Shown here: positions 1 through 5,719 of the stretch, piece after piece
Layout of the letters: each line of letters opens with the position of its first letter
Position numbering within the stretch: the first letter of the stretch is position 1
Assembly (NCBI GenBank): GCA_003646875.1
Contig: QMLT01000063.1
Location: 1 to 8,084, forward strand
DNA: 8,084 bases
Source: Deltaproteobacteria bacterium
GTDB lineage: Bacteria; Desulfobacterota; DSM-4660; Desulfatiglandales; B25-G16
Direction: 5' to 3'
The notes under the pieces: generated by a model
The model's input: the letters and a program-made list of their open reading frames with translations, nothing else
Told to the model about the DNA's origin: nothing
The model's database searches: none
Translations under genes and position numbers: made by a program

Positions 1-2
1 AA

Positions 3-80
3 TACATAGAATTTGAGGCCCCTCTTCCAACAGATATGGATTGTCTTTTAAAATGGCTCAATAAGAATCAAATGGCATAA
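3..80 (+). CDS. 3' end of an unidentified gene (26 codons), faintly Fic-like
   Basis: An open frame enters from the left edge and ends at TAA 78-80. The visible tail contains FEAPLP followed about seven residues later by LLKWLN. Some Fic/DOC AMP-transferase proteins have a similar FEAPP...FLxWLN segment just before the catalytic helix bundle, which is the only family hint. If this were a Fic protein, the frame would stop before the catalytic HPFxDGNGR motif, so the gene would be truncated or broken. With so few residues the family is a guess; that it is the true end of a gene is plausible, since it stops 22 bases before a good promoter box. It could also be a chance open frame. Confidence 0.35.
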   Translation, partial: YIEFEAPLPTDMDCLLKWLNKNQMA

Positions 81-102
81 ATGCTATAACATGTAAAATC
101 CC

Positions 103-131
103 TTGACATAAAGGTATTAGAGATTTATTAT
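103..131 (+). promoter_or_regulatory. Candidate sigma70 promoter P1 for rho
   Basis: A perfect TTGACA box (103-108) is followed after 17 bases by TATTAT (126-131), five of six matches to the -10 consensus. Transcription would begin near 138, giving a rho leader of about 235 bases. The box sits just after the stop of the upstream frame, where a rho operon promoter is expected. This is the best promoter match in the window. Confidence 0.65.
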
Positions 132-192
132 TATAAATAATATGTAATACATCCACAAGAAATGCATTCCTCGCTAAATTAAGCTATTAAAT

Positions 193-220
193 TTTTCATC
201 AATTACGGTCTGCTTATAAT
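193..220 (+). promoter_or_regulatory. Candidate second promoter P2 for rho
   Basis: A perfect TATAAT (215-220) has TTTTCA (193-198, four of six matches to TTGACA) 16 bases upstream. Transcription would begin near 227, still ahead of both mini-ORFs. The -35 box is weaker than that of P1 and the region is A+T-rich, so a chance match is possible. If both work, rho has tandem promoters. Confidence 0.4.
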
Positions 221-250
221 CAGCGTTTACAAATAGTTTTCAGGAATACA

Positions 251-307
251 ATGAGTAAAATACCTCATGTGAGAGGTGTGAAAGCTTTATCTCTCTTTTT
301 GCTGTGA
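251..307 (+). CDS. Possible 18-residue leader peptide upstream of rho (uORF1)
   Basis: An ATG at 251 opens an 18-codon frame (begins MSKIPHVRG, ends LSLFLL) closed by TGA at 305-307. AGGA at 242-245 lies 5 bases ahead of the start, good ribosome binding spacing. The frame contains a 7-bp hairpin (260-279). It resembles no family I recognise. Its position between the promoters and rho suggests a regulatory leader, comparable in place to the short rhoL frame ahead of E. coli rho but with no visible sequence relationship. Short frames with passable binding sites do arise by chance, so confidence is limited. Confidence 0.3.
   Translation: MSKIPHVRGVKALSLFLL
260..279 (+). promoter_or_regulatory. 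Hairpin in the rho leader
   Basis: ATACCTC (260-266) pairs with GAGGTGT (273-279) around a 6-base loop, seven pairs including one G-U. It lies inside uORF1 and is not followed at once by a T run, so it is not a standard intrinsic terminator. It could act as a pause or translation-sensitive element, which is inference. Confidence 0.35.
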
Positions 308-315
308 GCGCTAAA

Positions 316-323
316 AAGGAGGG
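316..323 (+). promoter_or_regulatory. Near-perfect Shine-Dalgarno site in the rho leader
   Basis: AAGGAGGG is the strongest ribosome binding sequence in the first 400 bases, yet it is 50 bases ahead of the rho ATG, too far to serve it directly. The only start codon at the right distance is GTG 330, which opens a nine-codon frame. A site this strong serving only a mini-ORF argues that ribosomes are deliberately loaded in the leader. Confidence 0.5.
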
Positions 324-329
324 AAAAAA

Positions 330-359
330 GTGAAATACATATATTTTGCAGATTTATAG
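330..359 (+). CDS. Possible 9-residue leader peptide with strong RBS (uORF2)
   Basis: A GTG at 330 lies 6 bases after AAGGAGGG and opens a nine-codon frame, MKYIYFADL, ending at TAG 357-359. The stop overlaps the AGAGG (358-362) that is the likely ribosome binding site of rho, whose ATG follows 14 bases later. This layout fits termination-reinitiation coupling of leader peptide and rho. The peptide is too short to compare with anything; the case rests on the binding site and stop placement. Confidence 0.35.
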   Translation: MKYIYFADL

Positions 360-373
360 AGGCGTTGAAAGAG

Positions 374-1621
374 ATGAATTTAGTTGAGCTTAAAAGTAAA
401 AATATAAGTGAACTCATAGATGTAGCGAAAACATTCAAAATAGTTGGCGCCACAGATATGCGAAAACAAGACCTTATCTTCTCTATTTTGCAGGCCCAGA
501 CAGAACAAAACGGTGTTATCTACGGAGAAGGAGTATTGGAAATCTTACCAGATGGTTTTGGTTTTCTTCGCTCACCTGATTCTAACTATCTTCCCGGTCC
601 TGATGATATGTATGTTTCACCATCTCAGATCAGACGATTTTCTTTAAAGACAGGAGATACTGTTTCAGGCCAGATAAGACCACCAAAGGATGGAGAAAGA
701 TACTTTGCTTTGCTAAAAGTCGAAAATATCAATTATGAAGATCCAGAAGCAGCTGCAGATAAGATACTTTTTGATAATATGACTCCTCTTTACCCAACAG
801 AACGAATACAATTAGAAACTGATCCTGATAATTTCTCAACGAGGATTATGGATCTAATGACACCGATAGGGAAAGGACAAAGAGGTTTGATCGTCTCTCC
901 ACCGAGAACGGGAAAGACAATGCTTCTAAAAGATATTGCTAACGCTGTGACCAAAAATGATAGGGAAATACATAAAATAGTCCTTTTAATTGATGAGAGA
1001 CCCGAAGAAGTTACTGATATGGCCCGCTCTGTGGAAGCTGAGGTTATTAGTTCTACATTTGACGAACCTCCGCAACGCCATGTGCAAGTGGCTGAGATGG
1101 TTTTAGAAAAATCCAAAAGATTAATTGAGCACAAAAAAGATGTTCTTATCCTCTTAGACAGTATCACTCGACTTGCCAGGGCATACAACACTGTAGTGCC
1201 GCCGAGTGGTAAAATTTTGTCTGGAGGTGTTGATTCAAATGCCCTTCACCGTCCCAAGAGATTTTTTGGAGCTGCCAGGAACCTTGAAGAGGGGGGAAGC
1301 CTAACCATAATTGCCACTGCCCTTATCGATACAGGAAGCAGAATGGATGAGGTAATTTTCGAAGAATTCAAAGGTACAGGCAATATGGAGGTAAATCTTG
1401 ACAGGAAATTGAGCGATAGGCGAATATTTCCTGCCCTTGACATCAATCGTTCAGGAACAAGGAAGGAGGAGCTTTTGATCGAGCAAGAAGATCTTAATCG
1501 AATTTGGATTCTACGTAAAGTCCTTGCCCCTCTTACTCCAGTTGATAGCATAGAATTCCTAATAGAGAAAATGAAAGGAACGAAAAACAATAAAGAGTTT
1601 TTAGCTTCAATGAATCAATAG
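374..1621 (+). CDS. rho: Transcription termination factor Rho
   Basis: Rho is a hexameric RNA-dependent ATPase and 5'-3' RNA translocase that ends transcription in the cytoplasm. The 415-residue product has the usual length. The N-terminal cold-shock-like RNA-binding domain carries DGFGFLR at 60-66, at the same positions as the primary RNA site of E. coli Rho. The ATPase domain has the P-loop PPRTGKT (176-182), the DERPEEVTDM segment, Walker B LLDS with D262, the Q-loop region around LSGGVDSNALHRPKRFFG, and the R-loop region DTGSRMDEVIFEEFKGTG. ATG 374 is chosen because Rho proteins typically begin MNLxELK; a TTG at 365 would add three residues but lies only 2 bases after AGAGG. The gene is preceded by a long leader that may autoregulate it, and no intrinsic terminator follows. 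Identification is secure; only the start is slightly open. Confidence 0.97.
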   Translation: MNLVELKSKNISELIDVAKTFKIVGATDMRKQDLIFSILQAQTEQNGVIYGEGVLEILPDGFGFLRSPDSNYLPGPDDMYVSPSQIRRFSLKTGDTVSGQIRPPKDGERYFALLKVENINYEDPEAAADKILFDNMTPLYPTERIQLETDPDNFSTRIMDLMTPIGKGQRGLIVSPPRTGKTMLLKDIANAVTKNDREIHKIVLLIDERPEEVTDMARSVEAEVISSTFDEPPQRHVQVAEMVLEKSKRLIEHKKDVLILLDSITRLARAYNTVVPPSGKILSGGVDSNALHRPKRFFGAARNLEEGGSLTIIATALIDTGSRMDEVIFEEFKGTGNMEVNLDRKLSDRRIFPALDINRSGTRKEELLIEQEDLNRIWILRKVLAPLTPVDSIEFLIEKMKGTKNNKEFLASMNQ

Positions 1622-1636
1622 AAAGTTTAAAATAAG

Positions 1637-1674
1637 CCCGTCTCCCAGTCCCGAGACTATGACGGGATCGGGAG
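1637..1674 (+). repeat. Imperfect hairpin with an alternative pairing, downstream of rho
   Basis: CTCCC (1642-1646) pairs with GGGAG (1670-1674), and inside it TCCCG (1649-1653) pairs with CGGGA (1663-1667), with one mismatch and one G-U between and a 9-base loop. A competing fold pairs CCCGTC (1637-1642) with GACGGG (1661-1666). No T run follows, so an intrinsic terminator is unlikely. It may be a dispersed palindromic repeat or a 3'-end stabilising structure. Confidence 0.5.
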
Positions 1675-1750
1675 GTGCGATGTGATTTGAATATCCACTT
1701 GTTTCTGATGTCTTACCAATCCTGACCTCTCTTTACTGAGCCAGGTTTTG

Positions 1751-1760
1751 CCAGGCCTGG
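1751..1760. repeat. 10-bp perfect palindrome CCAGGCCTGG
   Basis: CCAGGCCTGG reads the same on both strands and is preceded 10 bases upstream by another CCAGG (1741-1745). It sits in the gene-free rho-rpmE spacer. No function can be assigned; it could be one end of a repeat element or a protein-binding dyad. Confidence 0.3.
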
Positions 1761-1767
1761 GCCATAG

Positions 1768-1780
1768 CTAAAGCGCCTAA
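1768..1780. repeat. 13-bp intergenic word, copy 1
   Basis: CTAAAGCGCCTAA occurs here and again at 5630-5642. Both copies lie in gene-free spacers. Flanks differ, so only the 13 bases are shared. It may mark a dispersed repeat family. Confidence 0.4.
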
Positions 1781-1856
1781 AGTGAGCTAAACTCATGAAT
1801 AGAATTGCGAATAGCCTTTGGGTTTAGCCCCGACATGTCTGGGACTTTTTAGACAG

Positions 1857-1930
1857 GCCTGCCCGCAACGCTCTCGCCCTGGCCGCCTCGCTCTGCTCGG
1901 CAGGCGGGCTGGCTTGTGAGCCGGGCGGGC
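1857..1930. repeat. G+C-rich inverted-repeat island upstream of rpmE
   Basis: By hand count 58 of 74 bases are G or C, about 78%, in an otherwise A+T-rich window. GCCTGCC (1857-1863) pairs exactly with GGCAGGC (1899-1905); CCGCCT (1883-1888) pairs with AGGCGG (1902-1907); GCCCGC (1861-1866) can pair with GCGGGC at either 1904-1909 or 1925-1930. These pairings compete, so the RNA could switch folds. The composition suggests an inserted repeat; a structured rpmE leader is the alternative. It ends 39 bases before the rpmE start. Confidence 0.5.
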
Positions 1931-1969
1931 ACGTATAACATCTAATTTTAATAAATGGAGATCAACAGC

Positions 1970-2203
1970 ATGAAAAAAGATATTCATCCAGCCTTTCAAA
2001 AGGCAATTGTTCATTGTGCCTGCGGTAATGAATTTGAAACCTTTTCTACTGTTAAGGAGATTAAGGTGGAGATATGTTCTCAATGTCATCCCCTCTTTAC
2101 TGGCCAGCAAAAAATTGTCGATACTAAGGGGCGTGTTGAAAGATTCAGACGTAAGTACCAGAATGTTGCGAAAAATAATACGACAAGCAAAAAGAAGCAA
2201 TAA
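1970..2203 (+). CDS. rpmE: 50S ribosomal protein L31, zinc-binding type
   Basis: L31 is a small protein of the large ribosomal subunit that helps bridge the two subunits. The 77-residue product opens MKKDIHP and keeps the family pattern: C16 and C18 in CACGNEF, then C36 and C39 in CSQCHP, followed by TGxQKxVDTxGRVERFRRKY. All four zinc-ligand cysteines are present, so this is the zinc-holding form rather than the zinc-free paralogue used in zinc starvation. ATG 1970 is chosen because it gives the family N-terminus and has GGAG (1957-1960) 9 bases upstream; the ATG at 1955 has no comparable site. The C-terminal tail is lysine-rich. prfA starts 14 bases after the stop, so the two are probably co-transcribed. 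Confidence 0.96.
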   Translation: MKKDIHPAFQKAIVHCACGNEFETFSTVKEIKVEICSQCHPLFTGQQKIVDTKGRVERFRRKYQNVAKNNTTSKKKQ

Positions 2204-2217
2204 GAGAATAATTGATT

Positions 2218-3294
2218 ATGTTCCCCCAAATTGAAGAGGTAGAAAGACGGCTTAGCGCTTTGGAGTTTGAATTGAGTAAACAGGAGGTTATTCAACAACA
2301 AAGCCTCTACCAGAAATATTTGAAAGAGCATGTGAGTCTCCAACCTGTAGTAGACGCCTTCCGCAAATATAAAGCCGTAAAAGAAAAGATTAAAGATACT
2401 GAAAGCCTCCTTGATGATCCTGAGACAGAGTTAAGAGAACTCGCTCGAAAAGAAATAGATAACTTGAGGGCTACCTTAGCGAAGCTGGAACGCGAAATAG
2501 GGCTTTTGCTCCTCCCCGAGGACCCAAATGATGAGAAAAATAGTATTCTTGAAATAAGAGCAGGCACTGGAGGAGAAGAGGCAGCCCTATTCGTTGCAGA
2601 TCTATTTAGGATGTATGTTTATTACATAGAGAGTAAAGGCTGGAAAATAGATATTCTAAGCCAAAGCCCTACAGGTCTGGGCGGTTTTAAGGAACTCATT
2701 GCATTAATAGAGGGGCAAAAAGTATATAGCTGTCTTAAATATGAGAGTGGAGTTCACAGGGTCCAGAGAATACCAGAAACAGAGTCAAAAGGCCGAATAC
2801 ATACTTCAGCTGTCACTGTAGCCGTGTTGCCTGAGGCAGAAGAGGTTGATGTATCAATTGACCCAGCTGATCTCAGGATAGATGTGTATAGATCCTCAGG
2901 CCCAGGAGGTCAAAGCGTTAATACTACAGATTCAGCTGTGAGAATCACACACATTCCTACTGGATCTGTAGTCTCTTGTCAGGATGAAAAATCCCAGCAC
3001 AAAAATAAGGCAAAAGCCATGAAAGTCCTCAGGTCTCGATTGCTGGACCTTCAACAGGCGGAACAGCGATCAAAAATATCAGAGGAGCGCAAACATATGG
3101 TGGGTTCAGGCGATAGAAGTGAACGGATCAGGACTTATAATTTCCCTCAAGGGAGAGTAACCGACCATAGAATAGGATTGACGATCTATAGACTTGAGGA
3201 TATTCTGCATGGTGAACTTGATCTCATTTTGCGTCCACTCCTTGCTCATTTTAATGCCGAGTCCGAGAAGGGTCAAACAAAGCATCTCTTATGA
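2218..3294 (+). CDS. prfA: Peptide chain release factor 1
   Basis: RF1 recognises UAA and UAG in the ribosomal A site and triggers release of the finished protein. The 358-residue product has family length. An N-terminal helical domain (about 1-100) precedes the codon-recognition domain with PET at 186-188, the RF1-type P-x-T tripeptide, in RIPETESKGRIHTS. The catalytic GGQ lies at 230-232 in SSGPGGQSVNTTDSAVRITH, followed by CQDEKSQHKNKAKA typical of the family. The P-x-T tripeptide separates it from RF2, which uses SPF, and no frameshift site is present. ATG 2218 gives the normal N-terminus MFPQIEEVERR; a TTG at 2212 would add two residues. A weak purine-rich AAGAGA lies 10 bases upstream. 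The stop overlaps the start of prmC. Confidence 0.97.
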   Translation: MFPQIEEVERRLSALEFELSKQEVIQQQSLYQKYLKEHVSLQPVVDAFRKYKAVKEKIKDTESLLDDPETELRELARKEIDNLRATLAKLEREIGLLLLPEDPNDEKNSILEIRAGTGGEEAALFVADLFRMYVYYIESKGWKIDILSQSPTGLGGFKELIALIEGQKVYSCLKYESGVHRVQRIPETESKGRIHTSAVTVAVLPEAEEVDVSIDPADLRIDVYRSSGPGGQSVNTTDSAVRITHIPTGSVVSCQDEKSQHKNKAKAMKVLRSRLLDLQQAEQRSKISEERKHMVGSGDRSERIRTYNFPQGRVTDHRIGLTIYRLEDILHGELDLILRPLLAHFNAESEKGQTKHLL

Positions 3295-4193
3295 CTCAAA
3301 AAAACTGGGCTATCCAGGGAATCTTGAATGCCGCCACAGAGTTTCTCAGAGATAATGGGATAGAGAGCCCTCGCCTTTGCGCTGAAGTCCTATTATCCCA
3401 CCAACTAAAGAAAACAAGGGTTGAACTCTATCTTGAATTCGATCAGCCATTAAACCCTTTAGAGATTGCTGGTTATCGCTCCCTTATTAGAAGACGCTTA
3501 AAAAGAGAACCCCTCCAATATATTATCGGGCATCAGGAATTTTGGTCTCTTGACTTTTTAGTAAGCCCAGGGGTTTTGATTCCAAGGCCAGAAACGGAAC
3601 TTCTCGTTGAAGAGGCGCTCAAGCTCTGGAAGAGGAATCTTTTCTCAGATAGTCGCCACCCAAAAATATTAGATTTAGGCACTGGATCTGGAGTAATAGC
3701 AATATCTTTGGCAAAAGAAATTCAAAATGCTGCCTTATGGGCCAGTGACATCTCTTTTAAGGCGCTGGCTTTGGCCAAAGATAATGCACGCCACCATAAC
3801 CTTAACAGAAGAATAACATTCCGCCAAGGTGATCTCTGGCAGCCATTCTCCAACTCCTCTGTTAGCTTTGATTTGATCCTATCTAACCCTCCTTATATTC
3901 CTTCCGAGGCGTTTAAGGCGCTACCCCCGGAGGTGCGGTGTTATGAGCCTCAGATTGCCCTTGACGGACATGAAAATGGCATGTACTTTATTAAAAAAAT
4001 AATTGAAGAAAGTGAAATGTATCTTAAACCCGGTGGATGGCTTCTTATAGAAATGGATCCGAATCAGACAGAAATAGCATTGCATCATATAGATTCTACC
4101 CAGTCTTTTAGTTATAAAGAACGACGCATGGATTACCGAAAAAAATATCGTCTGGTAATGGCTAAAAAAAGGGTCGATGTTGTCTCCAAATAG
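3291..4193 (+). CDS. prmC: Release factor glutamine methyltransferase PrmC (HemK)
   Basis: PrmC uses S-adenosylmethionine to methylate the amide nitrogen of the GGQ glutamine in RF1 and RF2, which raises release efficiency. The 300-residue product has an N-terminal helical substrate-binding domain (about 1-85), the segment REPLQYIIGHQEFWSLDF leading to PRPETE, the SAM-binding loop DLGTGSG (128-134), and the amide-methyltransferase signature NPPY (199-202). All key motifs are intact. Its ATG shares an ATGA with the stop of prfA, a 4-base overlap that implies translational coupling between the enzyme and its substrate. No intrinsic terminator follows; a palindrome lies 31 bases after the stop. 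Confidence 0.96.
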   Translation: MTQKNWAIQGILNAATEFLRDNGIESPRLCAEVLLSHQLKKTRVELYLEFDQPLNPLEIAGYRSLIRRRLKREPLQYIIGHQEFWSLDFLVSPGVLIPRPETELLVEEALKLWKRNLFSDSRHPKILDLGTGSGVIAISLAKEIQNAALWASDISFKALALAKDNARHHNLNRRITFRQGDLWQPFSNSSVSFDLILSNPPYIPSEAFKALPPEVRCYEPQIALDGHENGMYFIKKIIEESEMYLKPGGWLLIEMDPNQTEIALHHIDSTQSFSYKERRMDYRKKYRLVMAKKRVDVVSK

Positions 4194-4223
4194 CGGGGAA
4201 GCTAATTTGGAGCATCCCTGCAC

Positions 4224-4242
4224 GCCCCGATTGTATCGGGGC
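4224..4242. repeat. Perfect 8-bp palindrome with 3-base loop in prmC-murA spacer
   Basis: GCCCCGAT (4224-4231) pairs exactly with ATCGGGGC (4235-4242) around TGT. An outer CTGC (4218-4221) can pair with GCAG (4245-4248) across a 2x2 internal loop. The following bases are G+C-rich with no T run, so it is not a classical terminator. The flanking CAGGCAGATGGCTGGC resembles the CAGGCGGGCTGGC in the island ahead of rpmE, suggesting related intergenic repeats. It might stabilise the upstream mRNA end. Confidence 0.55.
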
Positions 4243-4317
4243 AGGCAGATGGCTGGCGGATAAATTTTAAGACATTAGGTTATGGAAACATCCAGCGTAT
4301 AAATAACAGTAAAAGAT

Positions 4318-5571
4318 ATGGATAAAATTATTGTCGAGGGGGGAGATCCACTTAAAGGAGAGGTAACAATTAGCGGCTCTAAGAATGCCGCTTTACCAAT
4401 ACTGTCAGCCTGTCTCCTGACAGGCGGGTGGCATACATTAGATAACATCCCTAAATTAAAAGATATCTGGACTATAAAGGAGATCCTTTCTAATCTTGGA
4501 GTTGTCTTCGAGGAAAATAATCAATCTCTCAAGGTAAACACGGATAACCTTAATAGTCATATTGCCCCTTACAAATTAGTAAAGACAATGCGGGCCTCTA
4601 TACTTGTTTTAGGCCCGCTTTTATCCAGGCTGGGAAAGGCAAAAATTTCCCTTCCAGGTGGTTGTGCTATAGGTGCCCGACCAATAGACTTGCATCTAAA
4701 GGGCTTGTCTTTAATGGGGGCCGATATCAATTTGGCACATGGATATGTGGTTGCCAATGCTGATAAACTCCGGGGAGCTGATATATTTTTTGATATATCT
4801 ACAGTTACTGGCACTGAAAACTTAATGATGGCTGCTGTTAAAGCAGATGGAGTTACCACATTACATAATGCTGCTAAAGAACCAGAGGTTATTGACCTGG
4901 CTAATATGCTAAAGACGATGGGAGCAAGAATCAATGGGGCAGGCACTGATACTGTGACCATTACCGGGGTAAAAGAATTACATCCTGTTAAATATACCAT
5001 TATACCTGACCGAATTGAGGTTGGCACATTTTTAATCGCAGCAGCTATAACAAAGGGAGAAATAACGATAAAAGGCTGTAATGAAAACCACATAGAAGCC
5101 ATTATGGAAAAACTCCTTGAAACCGGTACAGAAATAAAAAAAGAAGGAGAAGTTCTTATTGTTATAGGCCATGATAAAATTAAAAGTGTAGATATAAAAA
5201 CCATGCAATTTCCTGGATTTCCTACAGATATGCAAGCTCAATTTATGTCGCTGATGAGCATTGCCGATGGATGGAGCATAATCAGAGAGACCATATTTGA
5301 GAATCGATTCATGCATGTGAGTGAATTAAGGAGGATGGGAGCAGATATCGAAATCAATGGTGGTCAGGCCCTTGTTCGTGGTAAAACCAATTTATCAGGG
5401 GCCCAGGTTATGGCAACTGATTTAAGGGCAAGCGCATCCCTTGTTCTTGCTGGTTTAGTAGCAAAAGGAAGGACAGAGATCTCAAGGGTATATCATCTTG
5501 ATAGGGGTTATCAAGACCTCGATCTGAAGTTGTCCCTACTTGGATCAAAAATCTGGCGTGAAAAGCAATAG
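4318..5571 (+). CDS. murA: UDP-N-acetylglucosamine 1-carboxyvinyltransferase MurA
   Basis: MurA transfers enolpyruvate from phosphoenolpyruvate to UDP-N-acetylglucosamine, the first committed cytoplasmic step of peptidoglycan synthesis. The 417-residue product has normal length and the inside-out alpha/beta barrel pattern. Visible active-site residues are K22 and N23 in SGSKNAALP, C116 in PGGCAIGARP (the loop cysteine attacked by fosfomycin, present here so the enzyme is expected to be sensitive), R121, D304 in FPTDMQAQF, R370 in DLRASASLVLAG, and R396 in HLDRGY. ATG 4318 gives the family start MDKIIVEGG; the ribosome binding site is weak (only AAAAGA close by). A TATAAA at 4298-4303 has no good -35 partner, so transcription may come from upstream. 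Confidence 0.97.
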   Translation: MDKIIVEGGDPLKGEVTISGSKNAALPILSACLLTGGWHTLDNIPKLKDIWTIKEILSNLGVVFEENNQSLKVNTDNLNSHIAPYKLVKTMRASILVLGPLLSRLGKAKISLPGGCAIGARPIDLHLKGLSLMGADINLAHGYVVANADKLRGADIFFDISTVTGTENLMMAAVKADGVTTLHNAAKEPEVIDLANMLKTMGARINGAGTDTVTITGVKELHPVKYTIIPDRIEVGTFLIAAAITKGEITIKGCNENHIEAIMEKLLETGTEIKKEGEVLIVIGHDKIKSVDIKTMQFPGFPTDMQAQFMSLMSIADGWSIIRETIFENRFMHVSELRRMGADIEINGGQALVRGKTNLSGAQVMATDLRASASLVLAGLVAKGRTEISRVYHLDRGYQDLDLKLSLLGSKIWREKQ

Positions 5572-5629
5572 TGTTTATTGTGTCCTTAGTGTACATAGGG
5601 TTTTAAATCTGTGAAATGCACGAAGTGGT

Positions 5630-5642
5630 CTAAAGCGCCTAA
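5630..5642. repeat. 13-bp intergenic word, copy 2
   Basis: CTAAAGCGCCTAA is identical to 1768-1780 and in the same orientation. It lies in the 148-base spacer between murA and comEC, which otherwise shows only a short AGGT/ACCT inverted repeat (5642-5653) and no convincing promoter or terminator. Confidence 0.4.
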
Positions 5643-5719
5643 GGTAAATACCTCCTTAAACTTTCTTTTAAAACGAACCTAATAAACTCAAGAAACACTG
5701 CACACCCAACAAATTACCT

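Larger units (their letters stand above)
1622..1969. other. 348-base hairpin-rich spacer between rho and rpmE, no gene seen
   Basis: No convincing coding frame was found on either strand. In order the spacer holds an imperfect hairpin (1637-1674), a palindrome (1751-1760), a 13-bp word shared with the murA-comEC spacer (1768-1780), a TGTCT/AGACA inverted repeat spanning about 1837-1855, and a G+C-rich island (1857-1930). No good sigma70 promoter was found ahead of rpmE. It could be repeat debris, an mRNA processing region, or an L31 autoregulatory leader; L31 leader RNAs are known in other bacteria, but I cannot match this one to any. Confidence 0.6.

Noticed and set aside
1934..1939. TATAAC as a -10 box for rpmE
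   Set aside because: The nearest -35-like TTGTGA is only 14 bases upstream, too close, and the match is weak.
1793..2200. 135-codon - strand frame covering the G+C-rich island and rpmE
   Set aside because: Half is antisense to rpmE; the rest translates the hairpin island into an arginine- and proline-rich string, typical of spurious frames in repeats.
4224..4242. Intrinsic terminator after prmC
   Set aside because: The stem is perfect but no T run follows; the next bases are G+C-rich.
4298..4303. TATAAA as a -10 box for murA
   Set aside because: No acceptable -35 box lies 16-18 bases upstream, and the leader would be under 10 bases.
4408..4425. GCCTGTC-TCCT-GACAGGC perfect hairpin near the start of murA
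   Set aside because: It encodes normal MurA residues (ACLLTGG) at the family spacing, so no insertion is implied; a role in translation control is possible but unsupported.
4569..5204. 211-codon open frame on the - strand inside murA
   Set aside because: It lies wholly antisense to a strongly conserved murA, has no family-like motif, and is explained by codon bias of the + strand gene.
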